This document shows, piece by piece, positions 45,501-54,183 of a stretch of DNA of 64,000 nucleotides. The notes below the pieces were generated by a model. The model searched no databases and was not told where the DNA came from. It saw only the letters and a list, made by a program, of their open reading frames with translations. A program made the position numbers and the translations under genes. Origin of the DNA: JAVJSU01 sp040219275 (lineage in GTDB: Bacteria > Chloroflexota > Anaerolineae > Aggregatilineales > Phototrophicaceae); NCBI GenBank assembly GCA_040219275.1, contig JAVJSU010000076.1, positions 25,537 through 89,536 of the forward strand, read 5' to 3'. The stretch's first letter is position 1. Each line of letters begins with the position of its first letter.

Positions 45501-48248
45501 CCATGAATACGAGCCATAGGGATAATCATTCGCCTGACGTTCCCAGCTTATACGTTCCGCCTGTATCGTCACCGACTGATTCGGCACAACCTCATGGGCG
45601 GGTGTAACGGTCAAAAGATCAATTTCAACCGAATCACCCTCGTTGTAAAACCGCGATGCACTGCGCTGTCCGACATATATGGAGGATGGATGAACGACAA
45701 ACGAAGTAGACGCAGTCCGCCTATCATTTGCCTGCCCAACAGCCGCTTCGAACCGCACGATGAAAGGGACGGAGGCGATCAGTTCCGGTGCAGGTTCAAC
45801 AATCAGCACACTGCCATCCGCGCCCGTTCGCAATGGCATCTCATCACTCGAGGATTGTCCGTCAAGATATTCATAGCCGTAATAGGAACCGGAGTTCAAA
45901 GGCGAAAAACGATAATCTTCATAGGTAAAGCGTGTAGATTGTCCACGCCAATACCATACTGTTTCCGCATCGGTTACGCCGCCGCCAGAATAATAATTGG
46001 CATCAACCCGTATGCGGAAATCATCCCCACTAACGACCTCCGGTAGTTGTGCCGTTGCACTCACCTCATACTCTGGCGTTTCATAAGCGGCAACGGTGAA
46101 TTGGACACTATCGCTACGCCACGAATCGCAATACAGATAGATACTGCTTACACTCCCCTGACAGTCTACTGTCGTAAAGGCGTTATTTCCCCAATCAATA
46201 TGTATCCTATACTCACCGGGGAAGAGATCCTCAGGCAAAGTAAACGTGCCATTAATCGTGCCGAAATACGAAACAGGCAAACGCACATGATCTAGTGCAT
46301 CCGTGAATGCGTCGCCATTACACCCATATTCGCATAAATAAACATCCACCTCATTCAGCTCAGGAGGCGAATAGGTCACATCATCCTGATCGCGCAATAT
46401 ACCCCGAAAATAAACGGTTTCTCCGGCGCCATAAATGGGACGATCTGTATATAAATAACCGCGTGTGTCCGTTCCTATATTCACCTGATCCGAATACCAT
46501 GCGCCAAAGGTTTCATCACGCGTTGCGGTGATGAGCAAGTACTCAAACCTACCGCCCCACCACCACGAGTTGTTATCTGGATTGACGGGGTCAACAGGAA
46601 GTGCTAAACGGGCAATCCCATCTCCATCGGTTAATCCAGTCACTTCTTGCAAACTATTCCGATAGGCATGAATTGTTACATCAGGCAAAGGTGCACCAGA
46701 AACAAGATCGGTTACAAAGACCAGTAATTCCCCGTTACTGCGCTTCACCGTCAAAGCGGCATTAACCACGCCCAGCAATATCCGTCGGTCAGTGCGGCGT
46801 GGGCAATCAGTAGTACAGTATGAATATTCATCTGTCCGTAGCCAATACAAACCCGGTTCAAGTGAGGGTTCATCCTCGCCATTTAACACGATTTCGTTCA
46901 CCGTGCGGTCACCATCCCCGTTAACGACCAATGAACCAGTTCTGATCCTGTGATCATTGTCTTCAAATACAGGTGGCACATAAATGTCCCTATCAGACGC
47001 TCGATTGGTCTGGGCATTACCACGCGTCATGACAATATTCTTCAAGTCTTCTGGAACGACACGATACAAATCAAACGAAACATCGAGATCATTGATGCCC
47101 CTTGCGACCATCGCTAAGCGCGTCGGGGTGCGCCCTGCACTTAGTAAGGTAAAGTTACTATTCAGGGCGAGATACGCCGTATCGTTCGGCACCCGCACGG
47201 TGGGAGGACCAAAGCTGAATGACCATGAATAGTCGCTTTCGATGGGATTGCCGTAAACGTCTTCCGCACCCGCAAGTAAGGTCACGCTATAGACCGTATC
47301 TTGTTCAGGAGTAAATATCAGATAAACAGATTGATCAGAGTTTATATAGGGTTCCCATTCAACACTTGACGGCTCTACCACGATCCGATCACGTAAGGTC
47401 TCGGTATTCATGGGTGTGGCAAAAGTGATTGTCACCGACTCCCGTTCGCTGATGGGAGCACGACTATTATCAACTGGAGACACCCTGCTCACTGACGGAA
47501 ACGGGATCGTGTGAAACATACGCGGCAATTCATCATTAGTCAGAAAACCGTCGTTCACCTCAACCGTATAGGCGCTATCAATTTGCAATCGCTCATCTGG
47601 ACGAAAAATCACGGACTGGCTACGTTGTGACGAGGCACGTCCCCACTCAAACTCGCCGCTGATCGGTTCTCCAACCGCGTCAACAACATGAATACTGTCC
47701 TCACCAATAGCGGGCGGTATCGCCATGCTGAACGTGAATTGAAAAGCATCGTCCAATAAAACACCCCGATTTTCCTCGTCTAGAGTTCGGTAGTTGTATC
47801 TGTCCCCAACAGGAAAGACCACATCAATGTCCAGAAGGTACGCATCAGCGGTAGTAAATGTCCATGACGATGCTTCTATTTGGTTGCCATTTATTGCCGT
47901 GAGGATAGGTTGTATGCTTACTGTATGGATTGTAGCGGGTTGCATCGGGGCAGTCGGTGTGAAGACATAAAGAAACGTATTGACCCATTCACCCTGCCCC
48001 TCTACATAAGGCTCAATTTCAATCGGGTTCGGTGCGTCGTTGGTTTCGCTTGTTCCGCTCAGCGCGATAACGGGGTGATCGAAGGCGACGATAATCTGAG
48101 TCATCGAATCAACGTCTACTCTGCCGGGCTGAGGGGTCTGTTGGATTACGCCAACCGTTTCTGTCGCATAGACATGATTTACCGGGCTTTCGGGTAGGAT
48201 CAACAGACACAAAATCACGATCAGCATCCAAAATAATTTCCGCATCAT
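42549..48248 (-). CDS. Secreted alpha-2-macroglobulin-like protein (thioester-less), upstream paralogue
   Basis: About 1899 residues. A signal peptide (MMRKLFWMLIVILCLLILPE) is followed by Big_5-like modules (RVDVDSMTQIIVAFDHP) and macroglobulin domains with YTDRPIYGAGETVYFRG near residue 600. A run of eight glycines precedes the A2M core TPLWAPSIITNENGRASV (about 1195). The thioester position reads RRYETTDVTTGRLLMN with no Cys and no E-Q pair. The helical domain and C-terminal macroglobulin domain (GITVIREYLDADGQLLE, about 1745) follow. It is a diverged paralogue of the next gene and lies 190 bp upstream of it in the same direction, so an operon is plausible. ATG pair at 48248/48245 follows AAGGGCGGG. 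Confidence 0.9.
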   Translation of the reverse strand: MMRKLFWMLIVILCLLILPESPVNHVYATETVGVIQQTPQPGRVDVDSMTQIIVAFDHPVIALSGTSETNDAPNPIEIEPYVEGQGEWVNTFLYVFTPTAPMQPATIHTVSIQPILTAINGNQIEASSWTFTTADAYLLDIDVVFPVGDRYNYRTLDEENRGVLLDDAFQFTFSMAIPPAIGEDSIHVVDAVGEPISGEFEWGRASSQRSQSVIFRPDERLQIDSAYTVEVNDGFLTNDELPRMFHTIPFPSVSRVSPVDNSRAPISERESVTITFATPMNTETLRDRIVVEPSSVEWEPYINSDQSVYLIFTPEQDTVYSVTLLAGAEDVYGNPIESDYSWSFSFGPPTVRVPNDTAYLALNSNFTLLSAGRTPTRLAMVARGINDLDVSFDLYRVVPEDLKNIVMTRGNAQTNRASDRDIYVPPVFEDNDHRIRTGSLVVNGDGDRTVNEIVLNGEDEPSLEPGLYWLRTDEYSYCTTDCPRRTDRRILLGVVNAALTVKRSNGELLVFVTDLVSGAPLPDVTIHAYRNSLQEVTGLTDGDGIARLALPVDPVNPDNNSWWWGGRFEYLLITATRDETFGAWYSDQVNIGTDTRGYLYTDRPIYGAGETVYFRGILRDQDDVTYSPPELNEVDVYLCEYGCNGDAFTDALDHVRLPVSYFGTINGTFTLPEDLFPGEYRIHIDWGNNAFTTVDCQGSVSSIYLYCDSWRSDSVQFTVAAYETPEYEVSATAQLPEVVSGDDFRIRVDANYYSGGGVTDAETVWYWRGQSTRFTYEDYRFSPLNSGSYYGYEYLDGQSSSDEMPLRTGADGSVLIVEPAPELIASVPFIVRFEAAVGQANDRRTASTSFVVHPSSIYVGQRSASRFYNEGDSVEIDLLTVTPAHEVVPNQSVTIQAERISWERQANDYPYGSYSWVEEITPIVTTDLVLDENGTGQFTFQPEVVGTYQVHATTSDAQGRTHTSTSRIYIRGGQISGVGQSSTSGLTIVADQDSYQPGDTAQLLIPTPFEGTMLLTVERAGIMFTDVITITDEGSVLYELPVTFDYAPNITFTATLIGPGENGHVEYSATRTNLAVDFPHRRLFVEVTPSSMQVQPGETVRFDVRVTDRRGRPIRAEVGLALVDDAVLSLRPPNSQTLAETFYAYQSNRVVSLYALDGLADDLTDTTFEEMGGGGGGGGYNGLDIGIEPRTDFITTPLWAPSIITNENGRASVEVTMPDNLTRWHVDARVVSLDTLIGQYETNIVSSQNLIVRPQTPRFLIVGDQFDVSAIIQNNTDEDQTLDVWLESTGINVQSDLTQTVTIPANGQVTVIWAAIAQDVDSVEVTVYAANDTVQDAVQPMQGAIPVYIYSVRDTTATGGMLTDEDEVTETIRIPEQALSGTLDLSLSTSLVQTTFDALESYPPRRYETTDVTTGRLLMNTAAYRALQSQPGRDVALEAQLSDLIEADIVSLIERGNSLFITSGERSVIAWSWLPNFNEDAQLTAYALIALMDAQRLGFSAEALAETIENGCAYFQYFDTLQIDNSLSSTRLDTLALAMYTLGQCDPSTARANKIADLYAYESLMRTSSRAYLILALQLQQPDHPLINTMIDNLLGEAVINANGAYWEDTAPAFYGSNIGATALILEALVYAQSDSPLLPNIVRWLVMAREGTVWQSALETGWSLSALTEYANATGESFPSYTYHVVVGDETLVESAVQTSTSSEQLLIPFDSGESETVNISRDAGDGSLYYTATLDLALPVEETQPYANGITVIREYLDADGQLLEEIRVGQTVFVRLTFVVDQDVFFFQLEDPLPAGFVADDPALLGQSSENLRTARGLSTGDRRWFWSAGSVQQALYLNDRVILRSNYISPGIYTFSYVARATASGTFQAAPSHAFSTRMPDIFGRGSGQIVQISQ

Positions 48249-48590
48249 ACCCGCCCTTTGATGTTGTATCCAATTAATCTTTAGTATATCTACTTTCGTT
48301 GATATGAGGGGTTAAGTTTAGGTGTCGCATAGTAGCCGTCGGAGAAACGTCAATTAGAAATCGGATTTGTGTAAGTGACTCAAGAGATCGTGACTATTCT
48401 ATACCCGGTGGTTGAAACATTTCGCGGAGGTGGCTTGTTTCCAAAAATGGGTGCGTTCACGTTTGCGGGGTAAGCGACTAGATTTCCTAACACAAATCAA
48501 ACAATAGCTGAATGCTTTAAACATTAAAACAGAAGTAAAATTAAATTAATTGTCAATGGTATATTAATTTAAGAAAGTTGAGTTCATGCC
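48249..48590. other. Intergenic region between divergent A2M and HisKA-like genes
   Basis: About 340 bp without a gene. The last 80 bases before the plus-strand start are very AT-rich (AAAATTAAATTAATTGTC, then GGTATATTAATTTAAG), suitable for a promoter. I see no clear operator or hairpin. Confidence 0.5.
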
Positions 48591-48989
48591 ATGACCGCGA
48601 CCGTACTCTACGAACATGCGACCATCATCATCGACTCGGCGAGCATTTTGCTCGGCGGGCGTTATGGCACACTTTCAGAAAGACAATACGACATCATCAA
48701 GACGATCATCGCCAATGCGGAACGTTTTGTTCATATTTACGCCGAATTTGAAAGTATGCCACCGGAGGATGTGCCGTCCATGACCCGTCACGAACTCGGC
48801 AACCAACTTACCCCCATTCGTGGCTATTCGGATTTATTGATTATGGGCGTGATCGGCGAATTGACGGCAGAACAGCAAGTGCATGTGCAAGCCATCTTCG
48901 ACGCAACCACCACACTCCACCAGCAGGTGAATAGCATCGTCAGCAACGCCCGTGAATTGGCGGCATTAAAAGAGAAGCAAACCGCATGA
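48591..48989 (+). CDS. Stand-alone HisKA-like protein (no ATPase domain), first of pair
   Basis: A 132-residue, all-helical, cytoplasmic protein. Residues 62-85 read PSMTRHELGNQLTPIRGYSD, matching the phospho-acceptor helix of HisKA domains (usual form HELRTPLTxIxGYxxLL), with the candidate His67. The rest (AEQQVHVQAIFDATTTLHQQ) fits the second dimerisation helix. No HATPase, receiver or sensor domain follows, and the frame closes with TGA. It could be an Hpt-like phosphotransfer protein, a decoy that forms mixed dimers with kinases, or a degenerate kinase. It overlaps the next gene by four bases (ATGA). Confidence 0.65.
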   Translation: MTATVLYEHATIIIDSASILLGGRYGTLSERQYDIIKTIIANAERFVHIYAEFESMPPEDVPSMTRHELGNQLTPIRGYSDLLIMGVIGELTAEQQVHVQAIFDATTTLHQQVNSIVSNARELAALKEKQTA

Positions 48990-49411
48990 CTCCAGAAGAA
49001 CGCGCGATGGCGTTGCTCTATGAAGATTACGTTCCGGAATCACAACCGATTATTTCCGATGAAGTCCTACGCACCGTCAACCGGATTGGCAGTTATGCAG
49101 ATCGCCTGCTAAAAAATGATCTCGGCACGATTGATGAGATCGTCCGCCAACAATTACGTGGCATCGCGCTCTGTGCAGGTGATTTTTACCATCTGTGGGT
49201 CAAAAAACCGTCCCTGTTGATGATTACCACCGAGCAAAAGAAGCAACTGTTCAAGATTTTGCATCAGCCCGTGAGTGATGTCATCGGTATTTCCACGCTG
49301 ATTCTCGCCAATACAGACAACTCCCTGACCAACGCGCAAGAATTTAATGTGCGGACGATCAACGAAATGGCGTACTCACTGCTCAAACAACTTCAGCAAA
49401 TTTTCGGCTAG
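48986..49411 (+). CDS. Helical HisKA-like protein, second of pair
   Basis: A 141-residue helical protein translationally coupled to the preceding gene (ATGA overlap). A segment LFKILHQPVSDVIGISTLIL followed by NDxxLTNAQEFNVRTINEMA-like sequence parallels the HELGNQLTPIRGYSDLL / LTAEQQVHVQAI arrangement of the first protein. This suggests a diverged HisKA-like pair of helices with His in the expected place. The N-terminal half (EVLRTVNRIGSYADRLLKN) is also helical. There is no catalytic domain. Function unknown; the overlap suggests the two products act together, perhaps as a heterodimer. Confidence 0.6.
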   Translation: MTPEERAMALLYEDYVPESQPIISDEVLRTVNRIGSYADRLLKNDLGTIDEIVRQQLRGIALCAGDFYHLWVKKPSLLMITTEQKKQLFKILHQPVSDVIGISTLILANTDNSLTNAQEFNVRTINEMAYSLLKQLQQIFG

Positions 49412-49433
49412 CGAGAATCACGCATGTTTGCTT

Positions 49434-50621
49434 CTAGCCAACAGACTCTGCCGGTTTAGCATCTGCTTTCGGCGCTTTTACCTGCACGGCATCCGCTAAG
49501 AAGAACAACGCCCCGATCAATATGACGACAATCACCAGCGCCACCCGCAAAGATGTAAACTCCGCAATTTGACCGATCACCGGCGGACCTGCCAGAAAGC
49601 CCGAATAGCCAATGGTCGCAACGCCCGCGATCCCCGCGCCAGAACCCAACCCCGGCATATTCCCCGCCGCGCTAAATGCCAGCGGAATGATGGTGGATAA
49701 GCCCGCACCTACCGCGCCAAAACCGATTAATGCTGTCACCGTTGAAGGTGCGATCAAAACCAGCGCCAAGCCGACTGCGCCGATCACCCCGCCCACACGG
49801 ACGATAGTCGCAGGCGAATATTTTTCCGCGAGCCAATCACCAGAAAGCCTGCCTACCGTCATCATCAGGGAGAACGATGCCGCTCCTAAAGCCGCCACAC
49901 TATCGAGCGTGCCGACAATATCGGTCAGGTAGACCGCGCTCCAATCTGCAATTGCGCCTTCGCCAATCGCCGCACAAAAGGCAATCGCCCCCAACGCCCA
50001 TAATGCGCGCTGTGGCAGACGGAAGACCGCGCCCCCTGCCGCAACTTCGCCATCAATGTTCACCAGATGACGGATGAAGTAAAGGATGACGAAGGAGAAG
50101 AAAACGGATGCAATCAAAAAATGCGTGAGGGGTTCCAGTCCCATTGCCGTCAAGCGATTTGTCATTAACGCACCGAAAAATCCACCCAGACTAAACGCGG
50201 CATGGAACGACGACATGATCGGTCTGCCTTTGCGTCGTTCAATTTCTACCGCCTGCGCGTTCATCCCCATGTCCATACTGCTGGTCATCGCGCCGAAAAG
50301 AAACAGGGCAAGCCACAAAAGAATGGGTGAGGGAGCCAGCGCCAATAAGGGGAAGGCAATCATCATACCGAACGCAGAAAAAATCGTCACGGTACGGCTA
50401 CTATATCGGGCGATCATCCCGCCTGCCAGCGGTAGGGCGAACAACACGCCAACAGCGATACCCAACAGCACCCGACCGAGATCACCGTCTGAAAGCTCAA
50501 GATTTTCCTTGATCTGTGGGATGCGGGTCGTCCAGTTGAATAAAACCGCGCCATTGACGAAGAACATCGCCAGCACTGTCCGGCGTGATTGTAATAGTGT
50601 AGATGAAGCATTGGTGAACAA
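49434..50621 (-). CDS. MFS transporter (YbjJ-like)
   Basis: A 395-residue membrane protein with about 12 hydrophobic segments. It resembles the YbjJ subgroup of the major facilitator superfamily: FFVNGAVLFNWTTRIPQIKE at the start, SSMDMGMNAQAVEIERRKGR, MSSFHAAFSLGGFFGAL and GAGIAGVATIGYSGFLAGPP are typical. The substrate is unknown. No ATG is available near the N terminus. I chose a TTG at 50621, which has GGAG eight bases upstream; a TTG at 50636 is the alternative. It is convergent with the HisKA-like pair (22-bp gap). Confidence 0.85.
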   Translation of the reverse strand: MFTNASSTLLQSRRTVLAMFFVNGAVLFNWTTRIPQIKENLELSDGDLGRVLLGIAVGVLFALPLAGGMIARYSSRTVTIFSAFGMMIAFPLLALAPSPILLWLALFLFGAMTSSMDMGMNAQAVEIERRKGRPIMSSFHAAFSLGGFFGALMTNRLTAMGLEPLTHFLIASVFFSFVILYFIRHLVNIDGEVAAGGAVFRLPQRALWALGAIAFCAAIGEGAIADWSAVYLTDIVGTLDSVAALGAASFSLMMTVGRLSGDWLAEKYSPATIVRVGGVIGAVGLALVLIAPSTVTALIGFGAVGAGLSTIIPLAFSAAGNMPGLGSGAGIAGVATIGYSGFLAGPPVIGQIAEFTSLRVALVIVVILIGALFFLADAVQVKAPKADAKPAESVG

Positions 50622-50636
50622 AATAGATTTCTCCAA

Positions 50637-51078
50637 CTGAGCACGACTGCTCTTTTACGATTAAGAAGCCATTTGATACTTGAGTACATCCCATTGAAAA
50701 CGCCGTTAATAGCCCATTTCCCAACGCCACTGGCTAAAGATTTTCCATTGTTTAGGTATGTGGACTCTCGTTAAACTTATGGATAAATCAAAACGGATAC
50801 GAATAATCTACCTTTTCGTAACCAACGGTAGAAATTTTGGCGATAAACCGGAACCTCACTCCTTCCCCTCCAAATTTTGGAGAGGGGTGGATCGCGCCAG
50901 CGAGACGGGGTGAGGTTCACCAAAACCGTAGCAATCAATTTGATAGCTCCATTAGAAAAGGCATAATGCAAAGATCACAGAGCAAAATTGAAGATTTTTC
51001 CTTTGCGTCTTCGTGCTTTTGTGTTACGTTTTTTTCTTGCTCTTTTCACTCATTACTCAGCACTCGTTACTATTCTCC
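50637..51078. other. Intergenic region with dispersed repeats
   Basis: About 440 bp without a gene. It contains the hairpin-like repeat CCCCTCCAAATTTTGGAGAGG (50865-50887) with GACGGGGTGAGGTT downstream, related to the one at 54030-54080. It also has a CTTTGCGTCTTCGTGCTTTT unit near 51000 that matches, in inverse complement, the CACGAAGGCACAAAGG repeat at 3.68 kb, and an ACTCATTACTCAGCACTCGT run. Confidence 0.6.
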
Positions 51079-52032
51079 CTAACACTTCGCAAACGCGTCC
51101 ACCTGTGAGCGCGTCGGCAGGGCAGGAATCGCGCCACGATTGGTCGTCGTCAACGCACCCACCGCATTCGCAAAACACAGCAATTTTTCGAGTTTGCTCA
51201 GGTAATCGTCGGGATTTTCCAGAATGCCCACCAGCATCCCCGCGACGAAGCCATCGCCTGCGCCCGTTGTATCCACCGGACTCACGCTGTAGCCCCCATG
51301 CTTAAACACACCGCCATCCCGCGTATACGCCACCGAACCCTCACCGCCATGTGTAATGACAATCAGCTTCATGCCCTCGCGCCACACCTTGTTCAGATCA
51401 CCGCCCACCATAAAATCAAGCTCTTCGTCGCTGAGTTTGACCATTGTTGCATAGTCCAGACCGGAAATCATCCCCGCCCGCGCCGCCTCTTCGCTCTCCC
51501 ACAGATTCAGCCGTAAATTAGGATCATACGACACAATCAGACCTTTGTCTTTAGCATATTGCGCCGCCTTAAGCGTTGCGGATTTGCTCGGTTCACTTAT
51601 CATGGTGATACTGCCGAAGTGGAAGATTTTCGCCGCGTCGATGACTTCCAGCGCCACGTCATCCGGCGTGAGCAACATATCCGCGCTTGGATTGCGATAA
51701 AAACTAAAACTGCGCTCACCCGCCGCCGCCAATGAGACGAACGCCAGCATCGTGCGTGCTTTGTCCGTAAAGCGCAAGCCGGTGATGTCCACGCCCTCCG
51801 CCTCTAACACCTCCGCCAGAAAATGCCCGAACGGATCATCCCCTACCTGACTGATAAACGCCGCCTGATGCGCCAATCGCTCCACCGCCACCGCCACATT
51901 TGCCGGCGCGCCGCCCGGTGCTTTCTGAAAACCGGACGCATCGCCCACCGTAACGCCATTTTCCAGCGCCACAAAATCAATCAACACTTCGCCCATGCAC
52001 ACAATTTCGATCATCCTATCGCTCATGGTCAT
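51079..52032 (-). CDS. PfkB-family carbohydrate kinase (fructokinase-like)
   Basis: A 317-residue cytoplasmic sugar kinase. It starts with IEIVCMGEVLIDFVALENG, then the substrate-binding glycine-rich motif APGGAPANVAVAVERL, and ends with the ATP-binding/catalytic signature DTTGAGDGFVAGMLVG whose Asp is the general base. The pattern GFQKAPGGAPANVA and length fit fructokinase, but ribokinase-type or other ketose kinases cannot be excluded. It is divergent from ilvD. The ATG at 52032 is weakly supported; a second ATG at 52026 is in frame. Confidence 0.9.
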   Translation of the reverse strand: MTMSDRMIEIVCMGEVLIDFVALENGVTVGDASGFQKAPGGAPANVAVAVERLAHQAAFISQVGDDPFGHFLAEVLEAEGVDITGLRFTDKARTMLAFVSLAAAGERSFSFYRNPSADMLLTPDDVALEVIDAAKIFHFGSITMISEPSKSATLKAAQYAKDKGLIVSYDPNLRLNLWESEEAARAGMISGLDYATMVKLSDEELDFMVGGDLNKVWREGMKLIVITHGGEGSVAYTRDGGVFKHGGYSVSPVDTTGAGDGFVAGMLVGILENPDDYLSKLEKLLCFANAVGALTTTNRGAIPALPTRSQVDAFAKC

Positions 52033-52065
52033 GTTCTCGTTTCGTCTGCCTCTAAAAGAATACGC

Positions 52066-52185
52066 CTATTGTAGCGCATCAGGGGCAATCGCAAACGTAA
52101 CCGCCCATTGTCCTCCCATAGTCGTGAACCAATGTCCTTGCGCGAAACGCCAATTTTCGGGATACTCGGCGGAACAGATTTTTAG
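52066..52185 (-). pseudogene. Possible short gene remnant
   Basis: On the minus strand a 39-codon frame without a proper start reads CSAEYPENWRFAQGHWFTTM and then GGQWAVTFAIAPDALQ before a stop. Its composition looks protein-like, and it ends just short of the sugar kinase start. A stop codon lies directly upstream in frame. I think it may be the leftover of a lost gene, but it could equally be chance. Confidence 0.25.
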
Positions 52186-52298
52186 TTAGCTGTGATGAGT
52201 TTTTAAGTTGATTCTTTCGTACTGATTGTTATTTCCTAAAATGTGACTAACAACTAGAAACTACTAACTAGAAACTTCTCACCAAGGAGTCCACACCC

Positions 52299-54005
52299 AT
52301 GACCGATTCACCCGAAATCCGCGACCAGATCAAGGCGCTCAACACCCGTAGCCGCACCCTGCTCGAAGGCGCAGATCGTGCCGCCGCCCGCTCCATGTTC
52401 AAAGCCATCGGCTTGACGGATGATGACCTCGCCAAACCGCTCATCGCCGTCGCCAACACATGGACGGAAGTCGGACCGTGCAATTTTCATCTGCGCCGCC
52501 TCTCCGCCAAAGTGAAAGAGGGCATCAAACGCGCCGGAGGCACCCCGCTAGAATTCAATACCATCAGCATCAGCGACGGCATCACGATGGGCACAGAAGG
52601 CATGAAAGCCAGCCTCATCAGCCGTGAGATGATCGCCGATAGCATCGAACTCGTCACCCGTGCCAATTATTTTGACGGCGTGATCGCCATTTCGTCCTGC
52701 GATAAAACCATCCCCGGCACAATCATGGCACTCATCCGCCTCAACATCCCCTCGTTGATGCTCTACGGTGGTACCATCGCCCCCGGCAATTACATGGATA
52801 AACCGCTCGATGTCGTCAGTGTCTTTGAAGCCATCGGACAATATCAAAAAGGCACCATCACCTACGAGCAACTCAAAGCCGTCGAGGACAACGCCTGCCC
52901 CGGACCGGGCGCGTGTGGTGGACAATACACCGCCAACACCATGGCGACCATCGCCGAAATCATGGGAATCTCGCCCATCGGCATGAACGAAGTCCCCGCA
53001 GAAGATGCCGATAAATTAGACGTGGCGCTCAAAGCAGGTGAGCACGTCCTCAAGTTGATCGAGATGGATTTATTGCCGGAAAAAATCATCACCCGCGCCG
53101 CGCTAGACAACGCGATTGCATCGGCGGCGGCAACCGGAGGCAGTACCAACGCCGTCCTGCATACCATCGCCTTCGCCCGTGAAGCTGGCATCCCCTTTAC
53201 AATCGACGACATCGAAGCCATCAGCAAGCGCACGCCCATCATCGCCGATATGCGCCCGACGGGTAAATATGTCGCCAAAGATATGTACGAAGCCGGCGGC
53301 ATCCAACTGCTTGCCAAACGGATGCTCGAAGGCGATTATCTCGACGGGAGCACCCTAACCGTCACCGGACAGACTCTCGCGCAAGCCGTCAGTAGTGCGA
53401 AGGAAACGCCCGGTCAGCAGGTCATCCGCGAACTCGACAATCCCATCAAAACATCCGGCGGATTGGTTGTGCTCAAGGGGAATCTCGCCCCGCGCGGTGC
53501 AGTCGTCAAGCTCAAAGGTGACGAAACCCAGCACCACAAAGGACCGGCACGCATTTTCAATACAGAAGAAGATGCCTTCCACGCCGTTCAACGTCAGGAA
53601 ATCAACAAGGGCGATGTGATTATCATTCGCTACGAAGGACCTGTCGGCGGACCGGGGATGCGCGAAATGTTGCTCGTGACTGCCGCGCTCGTCGGGCAGG
53701 GACTCGGACCGGATGTCATGCTCATCACCGATGGACGCTTCAGCGGTGGCACACGCGGACTCATGATCGGGCATTGTGCGCCGGAAGCGATGGTCGGCGG
53801 ACCGATTGGCTTGCTCGAAGAGGGCGATCTGATCGAAGTCGACGTACCCACCCGCAGTATCAACGTCCTCCTCAGCGACGATGAACTCGCCGCCCGTAAA
53901 GCGAAATGGGTCGCGCCGGAACCGAATTACAAACGCGGTGTACTGGCAAAATACGCCAAACTCGCCCAACAAGCCGACGACGGCGCAATCAGCAACTTGC
54001 TGTAA
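52299..54005 (+). CDS. ilvD: Dihydroxy-acid dehydratase
   Basis: A 568-residue IlvD, the iron-sulfur enzyme converting 2,3-dihydroxy-isovalerate and its homologue to 2-oxo acids in branched-chain amino acid and pantothenate synthesis. Expected cysteine ligands are present at Cys61 (TEVGPCNFHL), Cys134 (ISSCDKTIPG) and Cys206 (PGPGACGGQYTANTMA). GGSTNAVLHTIAFAR and ITDGRFSGGTRGLMIGHCAPE are further family signatures. The length matches the short DHAD class. The ATG at 52299 follows CCAAGGAGTCC. No other ilv or leu gene is adjacent. Confidence 0.97.
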   Translation: MTDSPEIRDQIKALNTRSRTLLEGADRAAARSMFKAIGLTDDDLAKPLIAVANTWTEVGPCNFHLRRLSAKVKEGIKRAGGTPLEFNTISISDGITMGTEGMKASLISREMIADSIELVTRANYFDGVIAISSCDKTIPGTIMALIRLNIPSLMLYGGTIAPGNYMDKPLDVVSVFEAIGQYQKGTITYEQLKAVEDNACPGPGACGGQYTANTMATIAEIMGISPIGMNEVPAEDADKLDVALKAGEHVLKLIEMDLLPEKIITRAALDNAIASAAATGGSTNAVLHTIAFAREAGIPFTIDDIEAISKRTPIIADMRPTGKYVAKDMYEAGGIQLLAKRMLEGDYLDGSTLTVTGQTLAQAVSSAKETPGQQVIRELDNPIKTSGGLVVLKGNLAPRGAVVKLKGDETQHHKGPARIFNTEEDAFHAVQRQEINKGDVIIIRYEGPVGGPGMREMLLVTAALVGQGLGPDVMLITDGRFSGGTRGLMIGHCAPEAMVGGPIGLLEEGDLIEVDVPTRSINVLLSDDELAARKAKWVAPEPNYKRGVLAKYAKLAQQADDGAISNLL

Positions 54006-54027
54006 ATAACATCACCCCTAACGTGTA

Positions 54028-54080
54028 AACAAAGTTCCCCCTCTCCAATTTTTGGAGAGGGGGCTAGGGGGTGAGGTTCT
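54028..54080. repeat. CCCTCTCCAATTTTTGGAGAGGG / GGGGTGAGGTT dispersed repeat
   Basis: CCCCCTCTCC and GGAGAGGGGG form a hairpin directly after ilvD, followed by GGCTAGGGGGTGAGGTT. The same wording in a shorter form occurs at 50860-50920, and related fragments occur near 26630-26655. It may act as a terminator for ilvD, but its recurrence shows it is also a dispersed repeat. Confidence 0.6.
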
Positions 54081-54183
54081 GGCACACAATCCCACCGCCT
54101 CCCATACGCCTTCACAACGCAAAACTAAATCATCCTCAAAACGCGCTAACATAGGCGGTAATGATCTTTCACGAGCACATGCC

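Noticed and set aside
53355..53972. 205-codon antisense frame over ilvD
   Set aside because: ilvD is unmistakable; the reverse frame is a shadow.
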